DNA of 42,081 bases from Methanobacteriota archaeon (lineage in GTDB: Archaea > Thermoplasmatota > Poseidoniia > Poseidoniales > Poseidoniaceae): positions 1 to 42,081 of the forward strand of contig NZMM01000094.1 in the NCBI GenBank assembly GCA_002694585.1, read 5' to 3'. Both the position numbers and the translations under genes were made by a program. Positions 7,049 to 15,516 of the stretch are shown here, piece after piece; positions within the stretch are counted from its first letter, which is position 1, and each line of letters starts with the position of its first letter. The notes beneath the pieces are model-generated. The model had not been told where the DNA came from and did not search any database. It worked only from the letters and a program-made list of their open reading frames with translations.

Positions 7049-9133
7049 TCAGGGACAGAGATGTTCCAGGAGAAAGGCGTAGATGTCCGCCGACTCCTCG
7101 ATGAGCTTGGCGGTCGGCTTGCCCATGCCGTGACCGGCACGGGTCTCGACCCGCTCGAGTAGGGGCTGCTCAGAGCCGCCGCCGGCCTGATGTTGGATCT
7201 CGGCGGCAAACTTGTGGGCGTGCATCGGCACGACACGGTCGTCGGACTCGGCCGTCATGATCAGCAGCGGCGGGTACTCGACGCCCGACTCGACGTTGTG
7301 GAGCGGTGAGTACTCGATGAGCCACTCGAACGCCTCGGGGTCGGCAGCATCGCCGTACTCCACGGTCCAGAAGCGACCGGCAGTGAAGTGCTGGAAGCGC
7401 AGCATGTCGATCACCGGCACCTGCGAGATCACGGCGCCGAACAGGTCGGGCCGCTGCAACATCGTCGCCGCCGTGAGCAGGCCGCCGTTCGAACCACCTC
7501 GGATCCCAAGCGTCTCGGCGGTGGCGATGCCCTCGGCGAGCAGGTGCTCACCGCAGGCGATCAGATCGTCGAACACCTGCTGCTTGTTGCCGAGCGAACC
7601 CTGCTCGTGCCACGGCTCACCGTGCTCGGAGCCGCCCCGAAGGTTGGCGACGACGACGATGCCGCCCGCCTCGAGAAACGCAAGTCGGGCCGGGCTGTAG
7701 GTCGGGGTGAGGTTGATCGTGAAACCGCCGTAGCCGTACAGCTCGACCGGTCCCGGGAGTTCGGCATCAGCGCGACGGACGACGAACATGCCGACCTCGG
7801 CGCCGTCGGTCGACACGGCGTGCATGCGTTCCACGACCAGATCAGACGGATCGATCGGCGGCTTGCTCCCCGCCCACACCTCGGTGACACCGTCCTGTGC
7901 TCGCAAGACGGTGGGGGGCTCGACGAACGACTGATAGCCGAGGAAGACGGCCGGTTCGACGAAGCGACCGGCGAGCCCAGTAATCGTGCCGAGCCCCGGC
8001 AGCGGAAGGGAACCGAGCTCGGTGCCGTCGGCCGAGTAGCGGGTGAGTCGAGCGGAGGCCTCGACGAGGTGGTTGACAAGCAGCTCACCCGCGAGAGCCG
8101 CCGACCACTCGAGCGCATGCTCGGTCTCCGCCACCAGCGTGACCCACGAGTCGGGATCAGGCGACGCAAGATCGACGGCGACGATTCGCCCGTTCGGGGC
8201 GTCGCGGTCGGTCTGAACGAGAAGGCGGCTGTCGTCGCCGTCGGCAACATGGAGCACGACGTCGTGGGCGGCGACACCCCGTTCGACCAGCCGAACCCAT
8301 ACAGCCGGATCGACGGTGCCGCCGGACGAGATCGTGTCACCGTGGACGGCCAGGTCGAGATACAGCAGGCCATTGCGCCGATCGGTGCCGAGCACGTCGG
8401 CGAGCACCAGGTAGCGCAGATCTTCGGTGAGTTCGACCATGTAGATGGGCTCGGGGTCGTCGTCGTTGTGGAAGACGAGCGGATCGTCGGCTTGCTCGGT
8501 GCCGATGCGGTGGTAGTGCACCGAAGGGTCCTTCACCGGCGCCGTCGACCCGGGTTTGGTCTCGGGCCAGCGCACATAGAAGAAGCCATCGCCCATCCAG
8601 GCGATGCTCGTGAACCGCAGATGATCGAGCCGGTCGGCGAGATCCTCCCCGTTGTCGGTGCGGCGAATGGCGAGTTGCTGACGGTCACTGCCCGCCTCGG
8701 CGAGCAGGTACGCGAAGAGACGGCCATCATCGGACAGTGCCGAACCGACGACCGCCACGGCACCGTCGTCGGACAGCGTGTTCGGATCAAGCAAGACGAC
8801 CGGTTCGGCAGCACCGTGCTGCACCCAGTAGGTCGGCTGGTCGGCGAGGCCGTCGTTGTGGCTCCACACCATCACCCGGTCGGCGCCTTCTCCGCGCACC
8901 TGTGGCGGTTCCGTGCGGGGGATGTCCCACAGTTCGGTCATGCGCTCGATGAGACCGACCCGGTCGGGAAGCCCGGCGAGATACGGACCGGACACGGCGT
9001 TCTGGGCGGCGACGAAGGCGGCGGTCTCGTTCGAGTCGAGGTCCTCAAGCCACCGGTAGGGGTCGGCGATCTCGCGCCCATGGTGGAGATCGACCACATC
9101 ACCTCGACGTGCGGGGGGATAGGTGAAGGTCAT
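7049..9133 (-). CDS. prolyl oligopeptidase family serine peptidase (S9A)
   Basis: A 694-residue cytoplasmic peptidase that cleaves short peptides after proline. The N-terminus DVVDLHHGREIADPYRWLED is the classic S9A opening, followed by a seven-bladed propeller region to about residue 415. The C-terminal alpha/beta-hydrolase domain carries the catalytic triad: S548 in GIRGGSNGGLL, D631/D632 in ESDDRVVPMH and H668 in RAGHGMGKP. No signal peptide is present. Length matches family members of about 700 residues. The start at 9133 lies 6 bases after a TAGCCT -10-like hexamer, and the upstream flavoprotein gene on the same strand ends 13 bases before it. Confidence 0.93.
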   Translation of the reverse strand: MTFTYPPARRGDVVDLHHGREIADPYRWLEDLDSNETAAFVAAQNAVSGPYLAGLPDRVGLIERMTELWDIPRTEPPQVRGEGADRVMVWSHNDGLADQPTYWVQHGAAEPVVLLDPNTLSDDGAVAVVGSALSDDGRLFAYLLAEAGSDRQQLAIRRTDNGEDLADRLDHLRFTSIAWMGDGFFYVRWPETKPGSTAPVKDPSVHYHRIGTEQADDPLVFHNDDDPEPIYMVELTEDLRYLVLADVLGTDRRNGLLYLDLAVHGDTISSGGTVDPAVWVRLVERGVAAHDVVLHVADGDDSRLLVQTDRDAPNGRIVAVDLASPDPDSWVTLVAETEHALEWSAALAGELLVNHLVEASARLTRYSADGTELGSLPLPGLGTITGLAGRFVEPAVFLGYQSFVEPPTVLRAQDGVTEVWAGSKPPIDPSDLVVERMHAVSTDGAEVGMFVVRRADAELPGPVELYGYGGFTINLTPTYSPARLAFLEAGGIVVVANLRGGSEHGEPWHEQGSLGNKQQVFDDLIACGEHLLAEGIATAETLGIRGGSNGGLLTAATMLQRPDLFGAVISQVPVIDMLRFQHFTAGRFWTVEYGDAADPEAFEWLIEYSPLHNVESGVEYPPLLIMTAESDDRVVPMHAHKFAAEIQHQAGGGSEQPLLERVETRAGHGMGKPTAKLIEESADIYAFLLEHLCP

Positions 9134-9139
9134 CTCCGA

Positions 9140-9145
9140 AGGCTA
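9140..9145 (-). promoter_or_regulatory. -10 element of the prolyl oligopeptidase gene (leaderless type)
   Basis: On the minus strand TAGCCT ends 6 bases before the ATG at 9133. Confidence 0.5.
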
Positions 9146-9146
9146 G

Positions 9147-10297
9147 TCAGGGGTGCTCGGCGGCCCATCGTGCGGCGGCGACTCCCGCCCGGTGACCCGT
9201 GCTGAGACACGCCTGGATCAGGTAACCGCCGGTCGGGGCGTCCCATGCGACCATCTCGCCGGCCACCCAGGTGCCGGGCCGGTCGAGGAGCATGCCGGTG
9301 TCGTCGATGGCATCAAGGGCGACGCCGCCGGCGGTCGAGATGGCGCGATCGATCGGGGCCAGACCTTCGACCGGAATCGGCACAGCCTTGGCGAGGTCGG
9401 CGACCGCCGTCGCCTCGGTCGGCAGCCGGTTGCCGGTGGTGTCGCGAAGGAGGGCGACATCGACCGGACTGAGTCCGCCTTTCCGGAGCCAGGTCGACAC
9501 GGAGTCCTTCGGCCGGCGGCGATCGACGAGACGGGCCGCCAGTGCGTCGGCGTCGAGGTCGGGTTGCAGGTCGATCTCAAGCCCATGTCCGCTTCGAAGT
9601 TCGGGACCCAGCGCGTAGATCGGGCCGCCTTCCAGGCCGGTTGCGGTGATCGTCGGTTCGCCTCGAACGGTGCGAACTCCGGCGGTGAGGGCGGCGTTCT
9701 TGATCGGCACCCTTCGAAACGTTCGAGCAGCGGGGCCGACCAGGTGACGAGCACGCCGGCGTTCGATGCGACAAACGGCACCACCGGAATTCCTGCCGTC
9801 TCGACGTGCGCGCACCACGAACCATCACCGCCGACCGACGGCCAGCTTGCGCCACCGAGGGCAAGCACGGTGGCACTGTCGTCGGCGAAGCCCGCCCACG
9901 TCTCCCCCGTTCGCATCGCGACGCCGAGACCGGCGAGCCGGGCCGTCCAGGCCCGAAGCAGACCGGTGGCTCGCATCGCCGCGGGAAACACCCGGCCCGA
10001 CGAGCCGACGAACGTGTCGGCGCCGAGTTCATCAGCCCACGCGCGCACGGCGTCGGGCGGAAACGCCCGGATCGCGGGCTCGAGCATCGCTCGCCCGTCG
10101 CCGTAGCGGCCGAGGAACACCTCAAGCGGCTCCGCGTGCGTGAGGTTGAGTCCGCTGCGGCCGGCGAGCAGCAGCGTGCGCCCGAACGACCGGCGCTGAT
10201 CGACGATCGTCACCTCGGCACCGGCGCCGGCAGCCGCCTCCGCCGCCATGAGCCCGGCGGGACCGGCTCCGACCACCGTCACCGTCGGCTGCACCAC
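9147..10297 (-). pseudogene. TIGR03862/HI0933-like FAD flavoprotein, interrupted by a frameshift
   Basis: The N-terminal part (10297 to about 9713) encodes an FAD-binding Rossmann start, VTVVGAGPAGLMAAEAAAGAG, followed by GRSGLNLTHAEP, diagnostic of the uncharacterised BaiN/HI0933-type flavoproteins. After FEG the frame loses all similarity, while the neighbouring frame continues with VPIKNAALTAGVRTVRGEP and ends with the second FAD-contact region (GTWVAGEMVAWDAPTGGYLIQACLSTG) at 9147. Joining the frames gives about 383 residues, near the family length. The break sits at the CCC run 9710-9712 (GGG on the coding strand), where one extra G restores the frame. It may be a real mutation or a sequencing error in a homopolymer. 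The start GTG at 10297 has TAGGGT 6 bases upstream. Confidence 0.8.
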
Positions 10298-10303
10298 GTG
10301 CGC

Positions 10304-10309
10304 ACCCTA
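10304..10309 (-). promoter_or_regulatory. -10 element of the flavoprotein gene (leaderless type)
   Basis: On the minus strand TAGGGT ends 6 bases before the GTG at 10297, in the spacer shared with the divergent fatty acid hydroxylase. Confidence 0.45.
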
Positions 10310-10353
10310 CGCCCCGGTGGCCACCGGCCGAGGGAAGAGGCCAGACTACCGAC

Positions 10354-11286
10354 ATGGACAAGAGGGCGCTTCCTCTCGACAAGGTCGACCTCGCATCGGG
10401 CCCCATCTTCATCGCGACGATGTTGTGGGAGGCCCAGGTACTGAAGAAGCGGCAGCGGCGCGACGTGGGTGATCTCGATCATGCAACCCCCGACGAGCTC
10501 TCGGAACCATCGCTGCCGGCCGATCCCCTCGTGCCGATCGGCTATCAGCGTGACGACACCCGCACGAGCCTGCTGATGCTGGCCGGCAACGTGGCGGTCA
10601 GCCTGGCGTTCGCCGGCGCCTACGGCACCCTCACGAAGAAGCTCTACGACAAACGGCGCGTCACCTTCGCCAACCCGAAGGTGTCCTTCGCCGCCACGTT
10701 CATCGCCTGGGACTTCCTCTACTACTGGTCCCACCGGCTCCAGCACGAGCGACGGCTGCTGTGGGCCAACCATGTCACCCACCACTCGAGCCGGTACTAC
10801 AACCTCTCGACCGCACTGCGACAGCCGTGGCAGGGCTATCTCACCTTCGGGATCTTTGCGCCGATGCCGCTCCTCGGCATGCCCGCTCACCACATCGCCA
10901 AGGCCGGTCAACTGAATCTGCTGTACCAGTACTGGATCCACACCGAGACGATCGACAAGCTGCCGGCGCCGATCGAGGCCGTGTTCAACACACCGTCACA
11001 TCACCGGGTCCACCACGGCGCCAACCCCCAGTACCTCGACAAGAACTACGGCGGGATCCTCATCCTCTGGGACAAACTCTTCGGCACGTTCGAACCCGAA
11101 CTGCGCCGGGTGAAGTACGGCCTCACCACGAACATCGAGACGTTCAACCCCGTGAAGGTCGGCTACCACGAGACGGTCGACATCGTGAAGGACGTCGTCC
11201 GCCGCAAGGGCCTCAAGAACAAGGTGAAATCCGTGCTCGGAAGGACCGGCTGGCGCCCCGTCGACGAGCTCGGCACCGCCGCCTAG
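10354..11286 (+). CDS. sterol desaturase / fatty acid hydroxylase superfamily protein
   Basis: A 310-residue membrane-associated di-iron enzyme of the fatty acid hydroxylase superfamily. The histidine clusters that bind the iron pair are all present: HRLQH (H127, H131), HVTHH (H140, H143, H144), an isolated H196 in YWIHTETID and HHRVHH (H216-H221), followed by the family motif NYGGILILWDKLFGTFEPE. Hydrophobic stretches near 72-90, 112-125 and 160-185 would anchor it in the membrane. It would hydroxylate or desaturate a lipid using O2; the substrate is unknown. It is divergent from the flavoprotein gene, leaving only about 56 bases between the start codons. Confidence 0.88.
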   Translation: MDKRALPLDKVDLASGPIFIATMLWEAQVLKKRQRRDVGDLDHATPDELSEPSLPADPLVPIGYQRDDTRTSLLMLAGNVAVSLAFAGAYGTLTKKLYDKRRVTFANPKVSFAATFIAWDFLYYWSHRLQHERRLLWANHVTHHSSRYYNLSTALRQPWQGYLTFGIFAPMPLLGMPAHHIAKAGQLNLLYQYWIHTETIDKLPAPIEAVFNTPSHHRVHHGANPQYLDKNYGGILILWDKLFGTFEPELRRVKYGLTTNIETFNPVKVGYHETVDIVKDVVRRKGLKNKVKSVLGRTGWRPVDELGTAA

Positions 11287-11307
11287 CCGCAACGAGCATC
11301 AGGATTC

Positions 11308-11321
11308 GAGGGCTCGCCCTC
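11308..11321. terminator. possible short bidirectional hairpin between convergent genes
   Basis: GAGGGC, a two-base gap and GCCCTC form a compact GC-rich inverted repeat in the 51-base spacer between two convergent genes. There is no clear T-run on either side, so termination is only a guess. Confidence 0.25.
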
Positions 11322-11337
11322 ACCGTCGACCGGGGCG

Positions 11338-12351
11338 TCACTCACCCTGGGCCGCTGCCTGGGACTGGCGGTAGCTCACCGCCGGGTAGCGAGGCGGATG
11401 TGCCTCATCGGTGCAGGTGGGCAGCACGCGCATGGGCCAGTCGGCGTTGGCGTTGAAGAAGAACGGGATCGAGTAGCGGTCGGCGGGCCCCTGGTGGGGT
11501 GGCACGAAGTGCTTCACCGACACGAACCGGTCGTTCGACCACTGTTTGAGAAGTTCACCGGTGTTGACGACGAGTGCGTCGGCCACCACTGGCGCAGCGA
11601 CCCACTCCCCGCGTCGCTCAGAACGGATGGTGAGCCCCTCGGTGTCCTGGGCGAGCAGGGTAAAGAAGGTCGTGTCGACGTGGGGCGCAATGCCGAACTC
11701 GTCGGCCGGGACGTCACCCACCGGGTGATAGCGGGTCATGCGCAAGCGCCAGAAAGGATCACGCATGGCGCCGGCGAAAAAGTCGGCCGGTAGCTGGAGC
11801 GCCCGGGCGTAGACCGGTACGAGCTCGAGCGCGACCCGCTCGATCTCTGCGGCGTAGACCTCGATCGCTCGCCGGAAGTCGGGCACGAGCGCCGGGTCGG
11901 GCCACGCCGCATCGGCGAGCGACAGCCCCACATCGCGCTTGAAGATGATCGCCTCGTTGAGGTTGCCCTTCGCCCGCCGGGGAAGCTTGCGCTCACCCAC
12001 CGGCAGGTAGCCGGCACCGGGCACGACCGTGTCGGGAGTGTCCATCCGAATCGGCAATTTGGCGTCGTCAGGCAAGGTAAGAAACGCCTTGGCGGCGGCA
12101 AACGCGTCAGCGATCACCGAGGCGTCGATGCCGTGGCCGGTCAGAAAGTGGAAGCCGACCTCCTCACCGATCACTCGAACCTGGTCACCGAGCGCGTCGA
12201 GCTCGGCCGGATCACCCGAAGCGCGCCATGCGGAAACGTCGACGATCGGAATGTCGTCGTGCGTGGCGGGAGCGATCGTGCTGACGTCCCATAACTCGGC
12301 CTCCGCGACGAGCTCTCGCTCTCGAGCCTCAGCGAAGTCGTCGGTGGCCAC
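11338..12351 (-). CDS. isopenicillin N synthase family 2OG-Fe(II) dioxygenase
   Basis: A 337-residue oxygenase with the two-part architecture of the isopenicillin-N-synthase/plant 2OG oxygenase family: an N-terminal DIOX_N-like domain (IPIVDVSAW at 35-43, then GFHFLTGHGI) and a C-terminal jelly roll. Iron ligands are H224 and D226 in APHVDTTFF and H281 in SVKHFVPP; R292 and S294 in DRYSIPFFF bind 2-oxoglutarate. The GTG at 12351 is used as start because no ATG fits. It lies 14 bases downstream of the aldolase stop on the same strand, so the two may be co-transcribed, though no Shine-Dalgarno sequence is evident. Substrate unknown. Confidence 0.87.
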   Translation of the reverse strand: MATDDFAEARERELVAEAELWDVSTIAPATHDDIPIVDVSAWRASGDPAELDALGDQVRVIGEEVGFHFLTGHGIDASVIADAFAAAKAFLTLPDDAKLPIRMDTPDTVVPGAGYLPVGERKLPRRAKGNLNEAIIFKRDVGLSLADAAWPDPALVPDFRRAIEVYAAEIERVALELVPVYARALQLPADFFAGAMRDPFWRLRMTRYHPVGDVPADEFGIAPHVDTTFFTLLAQDTEGLTIRSERRGEWVAAPVVADALVVNTGELLKQWSNDRFVSVKHFVPPHQGPADRYSIPFFFNANADWPMRVLPTCTDEAHPPRYPAVSYRQSQAAAQGE

Positions 12352-12365
12352 GACGGACGTTGGGA

Positions 12366-13253
12366 TCAGGTTGCGCTGGCGGTGGCGATCGACGCGATGG
12401 TGGCGTCGAGCGTCGTGTTGAACTCATCGTCGGTCTGCTTGGCGCTCAGACCCTCGGCGAGTGCCCGAGAGAAGCTCGCGATCATGCCGTTCTGGCGGGC
12501 CAAGATCTCGTTCGATTCGTCACGGCTGTACCCGCCCGACAGGGCCACGACCTTGAGCACCTTCGGGTGGTCGATGAGGTCGGCGTAGAAGTTGTCGATG
12601 CTCGGCAACGACAGCTTCAGCATCACTTCGGTGCCGTCGTCGAGCGCATCGAGATTGCGATGGATCGCCGCCTTGAGCATCTCCTCGCACTCGACCTTGG
12701 TCGGGCTGTGGATGTCGACCTCGGGTTCGATGATCGGCATCAGGCCATGACCGAGAATCTGAAGTCCGATCTCGAATTGCTGGTCGACGACTGCGTCGAT
12801 ACCGGCGGTGTTTGCGTGCTTGACGACCGAACGCATCTTGGTGCCGAACATGCCCTTTTCGACCCCACGCTCGAGCAGGGCGTCGAGATCCGGCATCGCC
12901 TTCATCACCTGCGCACCGTCGATCTCATCGGCGAGGCCTTGGTCGCACTTCAGGAACGGGACAACACCCTTGCTGTTCCACAAGAACGCCGCCGAGCCCT
13001 GACCTTCGATCTCGCGATCCATGGTCATCTCGAAGAGGATCGCACCGAGGACCCGGTCACCGTCGAAGGCGGGGCTCGTGATGATGCGGCTCCGCATGGC
13101 GTGGACCATGTCGAACATCTCATCGTCGCCGTCGTACTCGGATTCCTCGATGCCGTAGGCGAGCAGCGCCTTCGGAGTCGAGCCTCCGCTCTGATCGAGC
13201 GCCGCCAGGAAGCCGGTGCTGGAACGGACCTTGTCGAGCATGTCCTCGTGCAT
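12366..13253 (-). CDS. fda: class I fructose-bisphosphate aldolase
   Basis: Cleaves fructose 1,6-bisphosphate into two triose phosphates in glycolysis, and the reverse in gluconeogenesis, through a lysine Schiff base. The 295-residue product matches the Fda-type class I aldolase of Staphylococcus from end to end as I recall it: FLAALDQSGGSTPKALLAYG near the start, GAILFEMTMDRE at 70-81, MPIIEPEVDI at 172-181, the Schiff-base K213 in VMLKLSLP and the phosphate-binding VALSGGYSRDE. The start ATG follows AGGAGA by about nine bases, a strong ribosome-binding site. A TAGGGT -10-like element lies about 37 bases upstream, so this gene has a leader. It is divergent from the MaoC-like gene. Confidence 0.95.
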   Translation of the reverse strand: MHEDMLDKVRSSTGFLAALDQSGGSTPKALLAYGIEESEYDGDDEMFDMVHAMRSRIITSPAFDGDRVLGAILFEMTMDREIEGQGSAAFLWNSKGVVPFLKCDQGLADEIDGAQVMKAMPDLDALLERGVEKGMFGTKMRSVVKHANTAGIDAVVDQQFEIGLQILGHGLMPIIEPEVDIHSPTKVECEEMLKAAIHRNLDALDDGTEVMLKLSLPSIDNFYADLIDHPKVLKVVALSGGYSRDESNEILARQNGMIASFSRALAEGLSAKQTDDEFNTTLDATIASIATASAT

Positions 13254-13289
13254 GTGGGGGGTTCTCCTGAGATTTCTCGGACCTCGATC

Positions 13290-13295
13290 ACCCTA
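13290..13295 (-). promoter_or_regulatory. -10 element of fda, followed by a leader with Shine-Dalgarno
   Basis: On the minus strand TAGGGT lies 36 bases before the ATG at 13253, with AGGAGA in between. This contrasts with the leaderless layout of many neighbours. Confidence 0.4.
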
Positions 13296-13335
13296 CCGTT
13301 CGGTCGAGCGACGGCGAGGGTGAAAGAATCCGTCG

Positions 13336-14184
13336 GTGACCTCCCCCACCAACGACATCGAGATCCTCCGCACCTGGGTCGGCCGCGAGCAGGTCATCGT
13401 CCATCCGATCGAGCCAGGCGTCGTGCGTCGCTTCGAACTCGCCCTCGATCACGAGCCCGTCTTGGGCGTCGGCGACCCACTCCCTCCGATGTGGCATGTT
13501 GCCTTCTTCCTCGAGGTCGCCCCGACCACTGGTCTCGGCATCGACGGCCATCCACAGCGCGGCGGTTTCCTGCCTCCGGTCGCCCTCCCCCGCCGTATGT
13601 GGGCCGGCAGCCGCCTCGAGTTCCACGCCCCAATACCAATCGGGGCCGACGCGGTCACGACTTCCACCGTCGATGACGTCGTGATCAAGGAGGGCAAGAC
13701 GGGGACCCTCTGTTTCGTCACGGTGTCGCATCGCACCGAGGTCGACGGAACGCGCTGCATCGTCGAGCAGCAGGACCTCGTCTACCGCGACGACCCCGGC
13801 GTCGACGCGCCGAAGCGACAGCCCGAACCTGCGCCGACCGACGCCGATGTCAGCGAGACGGTCACCCCGAGCGAGGTCCTGCTCTTCCGCTATTCGGCGC
13901 TCACCTTCAACGGCCACCGGATCCACTACGACCGTCGCTACGCGAGCGATGTCGAGGGCTATGACGGGCTCGTCGTGCACGGCCCCCTCACCGCCACCCT
14001 GCTCGCCAAACTCGCAGCAGACACCGGCGGTGAACTTGCGACCTTTTCGTTCCGTGGCGTCTCGCCGCTGCTCGACACGGCGCCGTTTTCGATCCACGGT
14101 CGCCGCTCCGAGTCCGGCATGGATCTCTGGGCGGCCAACCCCAGCGGTGGCCTCGCCATGACGGCGAACGCCACCTTTCGTTGA
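13336..14184 (+). CDS. MaoC-like double-hotdog dehydratase (FAS1-like/HTD2 type)
   Basis: A 282-residue double-hotdog protein resembling HTD2-like and mesaconyl-CoA-hydratase-type proteins. The N-terminal hotdog contains PPMWHVAFFLEVAP and PRRMWAGSRLEFHAPI; the C-terminal hotdog carries the hydratase signature in FRYSALTFNGHRIHYDRRYA (H225 region), followed by GYDGLVVHGPLTATLL. It probably hydrates or dehydrates an acyl-thioester. The GTG at 13336 is the start; AAGAAT lies 6 bases upstream and might be a weak leaderless -10. It is divergent from fda and no other acyl-CoA gene adjoins it, so the pathway is unknown. The paired-hotdog layout excludes simple 4HBT thioesterases. Confidence 0.8.
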   Translation: MTSPTNDIEILRTWVGREQVIVHPIEPGVVRRFELALDHEPVLGVGDPLPPMWHVAFFLEVAPTTGLGIDGHPQRGGFLPPVALPRRMWAGSRLEFHAPIPIGADAVTTSTVDDVVIKEGKTGTLCFVTVSHRTEVDGTRCIVEQQDLVYRDDPGVDAPKRQPEPAPTDADVSETVTPSEVLLFRYSALTFNGHRIHYDRRYASDVEGYDGLVVHGPLTATLLAKLAADTGGELATFSFRGVSPLLDTAPFSIHGRRSESGMDLWAANPSGGLAMTANATFR

Positions 14185-14237
14185 TCGTTCACGACCAAGC
14201 AGGCCCGAGCAGTTCTCGATCGTGCCACCCGGCGCGA

Positions 14238-14251
14238 TGTAATCGCTTACA
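14238..14251. promoter_or_regulatory. LacI-family operator upstream of the sugar ATPase gene
   Basis: TGTAATCGCTTACA is an inverted repeat (TGTAA/TTACA) around a central CG, the pattern of LacI/GalR-family and cre-type operators. It ends two bases before the -35 of the downstream promoter, where a bound repressor would block RNA polymerase. No LacI gene lies in the window. Confidence 0.65.
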
Positions 14252-14253
14252 CC

Positions 14254-14283
14254 GTGACAAACAGCGGCTTCTCATGGAATAGT
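14254..14283 (+). promoter_or_regulatory. promoter of the sugar ABC ATPase gene
   Basis: GTGACA (14254-14259) and AATAGT (14278-14283) are separated by 18 bases, close to the TTGACA/TATAAT consensus. A leader of about 30 bases with a GAGGGGG ribosome-binding site leads to the ATG at 14320. Confidence 0.55.
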
Positions 14284-14319
14284 TGCAGCTCGAACTGCGG
14301 TTTCTGAGGGGGACCACCG

Positions 14320-15468
14320 ATGGCAACCGTCACGCTGGACAAAATCAACAAGGTGTACCCGAACGGCTTCCACGCCATTCACGATCTCGACCTCGAGATC
14401 GCCGATACCGAATTCCTCGTGCTCGTCGGTCCGTCAGGCTGCGGCAAGTCCACCGCACTCCGCATGATCGCCGGCCTGGAGGAGATCTCCGGCGGCGAGA
14501 TGCGCATCGGCGACAACGTCGTCAACGATGTCGAGCCCAAGGATCGCGACATCGCGATGGTGTTCCAGAACTATGCGCTCTACCCCCACATGACCGTGCG
14601 GGACAACATCGGTTTCGCCCTCAAGCTCGCCAAGACACCGAAGGCCGAAATCGACGCACGGGTTGAGGAAGCGGCACGCATCCTCGAACTCACCGAGCAA
14701 CTCGGAAAGCGGCCCGGCCAACTCTCCGGTGGTCAGCGCCAGCGGGTCGCCATGGGAAGAGCGATCGTGCGCGAGCCGTCCGCCTTCCTCATGGACGAGC
14801 CGCTCTCCAACCTCGACGCCAAGCTCCGCGTGCAGATGCGAGCCGAGATCGCCCGCCTCCAACGCGACCTCGGCGTCACGACCGTGTACGTCACCCACGA
14901 CCAGGTGGAAGCCATGACCATGGGCGATCGCGTCTGTGTCCTCAAGGACGGCCACCTCCAGCAGATCGACACTCCCCAGAATCTCTACGACAAGCCCGAC
15001 AATGTGTTCGTCGCCGCCTTCATCGGCTCGCCCTCTATGAACCTCAACGAGGGCACCCTTGCAGGCACGACCCTCACCTTGGGATCGCACACCATCGAAC
15101 TTTCGGCCGACGTCTTCGAGAAGCGCCCTGGCCTGAAGGAGTTTGACGGCAGAGACATCATCGTCGGCATCCGACCCGAAGATCTCGAAGACGCAAGCCT
15201 TGCCCCCGAGGAGAAGAAGGGCGCCACCATCGCCACCACCTGCACACTCACCGAGGCGCTCGGCTCGGAGATCATCGTGCACTTCGAACTCGACGCTCCC
15301 CGCGTCGATGCCGGTGACCCCGACGCGGTCGACGACCTCGGCGAGCACGCAGCGGTCGGCCGCTTCGATCCGCGAAGCAGGGTGACCATCGGCGACGCCA
15401 TGGAGATCGCGATCAACACCGGCAATCTGCACTTCTTCGATCCGCAGAGCCGGACCGCCATCTGGTAG
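14320..15468 (+). CDS. ugpC: sugar ABC transporter ATP-binding protein, UgpC/MsiK/SugC family
   Basis: The 382-residue ATPase powers a carbohydrate importer at the inner face of the membrane. Walker A is GPSGCGKST at 37-45, the signature is LSGGQRQRVAMGRAI, Walker B is AFLMDEPLSNLD and the switch histidine lies in VYVTHDQVEAMTM. The C-terminal 140 residues form the regulatory OB/TOBE domain (GIRPEDLEDAS), which separates this family from lipid or amino-acid ATPases. The gene is preceded by a LacI-type operator, a promoter and a GAGGGGG ribosome-binding site. No permease or binding-protein gene is adjacent; orphan ATPases of this kind (MsiK in Streptomyces) serve several importers, which I infer here. 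The symbol denotes the family, not glycerol-phosphate specificity. Confidence 0.92.
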   Translation: MATVTLDKINKVYPNGFHAIHDLDLEIADTEFLVLVGPSGCGKSTALRMIAGLEEISGGEMRIGDNVVNDVEPKDRDIAMVFQNYALYPHMTVRDNIGFALKLAKTPKAEIDARVEEAARILELTEQLGKRPGQLSGGQRQRVAMGRAIVREPSAFLMDEPLSNLDAKLRVQMRAEIARLQRDLGVTTVYVTHDQVEAMTMGDRVCVLKDGHLQQIDTPQNLYDKPDNVFVAAFIGSPSMNLNEGTLAGTTLTLGSHTIELSADVFEKRPGLKEFDGRDIIVGIRPEDLEDASLAPEEKKGATIATTCTLTEALGSEIIVHFELDAPRVDAGDPDAVDDLGEHAAVGRFDPRSRVTIGDAMEIAINTGNLHFFDPQSRTAIW

Positions 15469-15516
15469 TCGGTCGGCGGCAGCCGGCATCCCACCGCCAA
15501 CGGATTCACCCTGACG

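Noticed and set aside
7388..9205. A 605-codon open frame on the plus strand opposite the prolyl oligopeptidase gene.
   Set aside because: It mirrors the opposite strand of a confidently identified enzyme, has no recognisable domain and is explained by high GC content suppressing stops.
12360..13676. A 438-codon plus-strand frame over fda and the start of the MaoC-like gene.
   Set aside because: It is an antisense shadow of the aldolase and runs out of frame into a second real gene.
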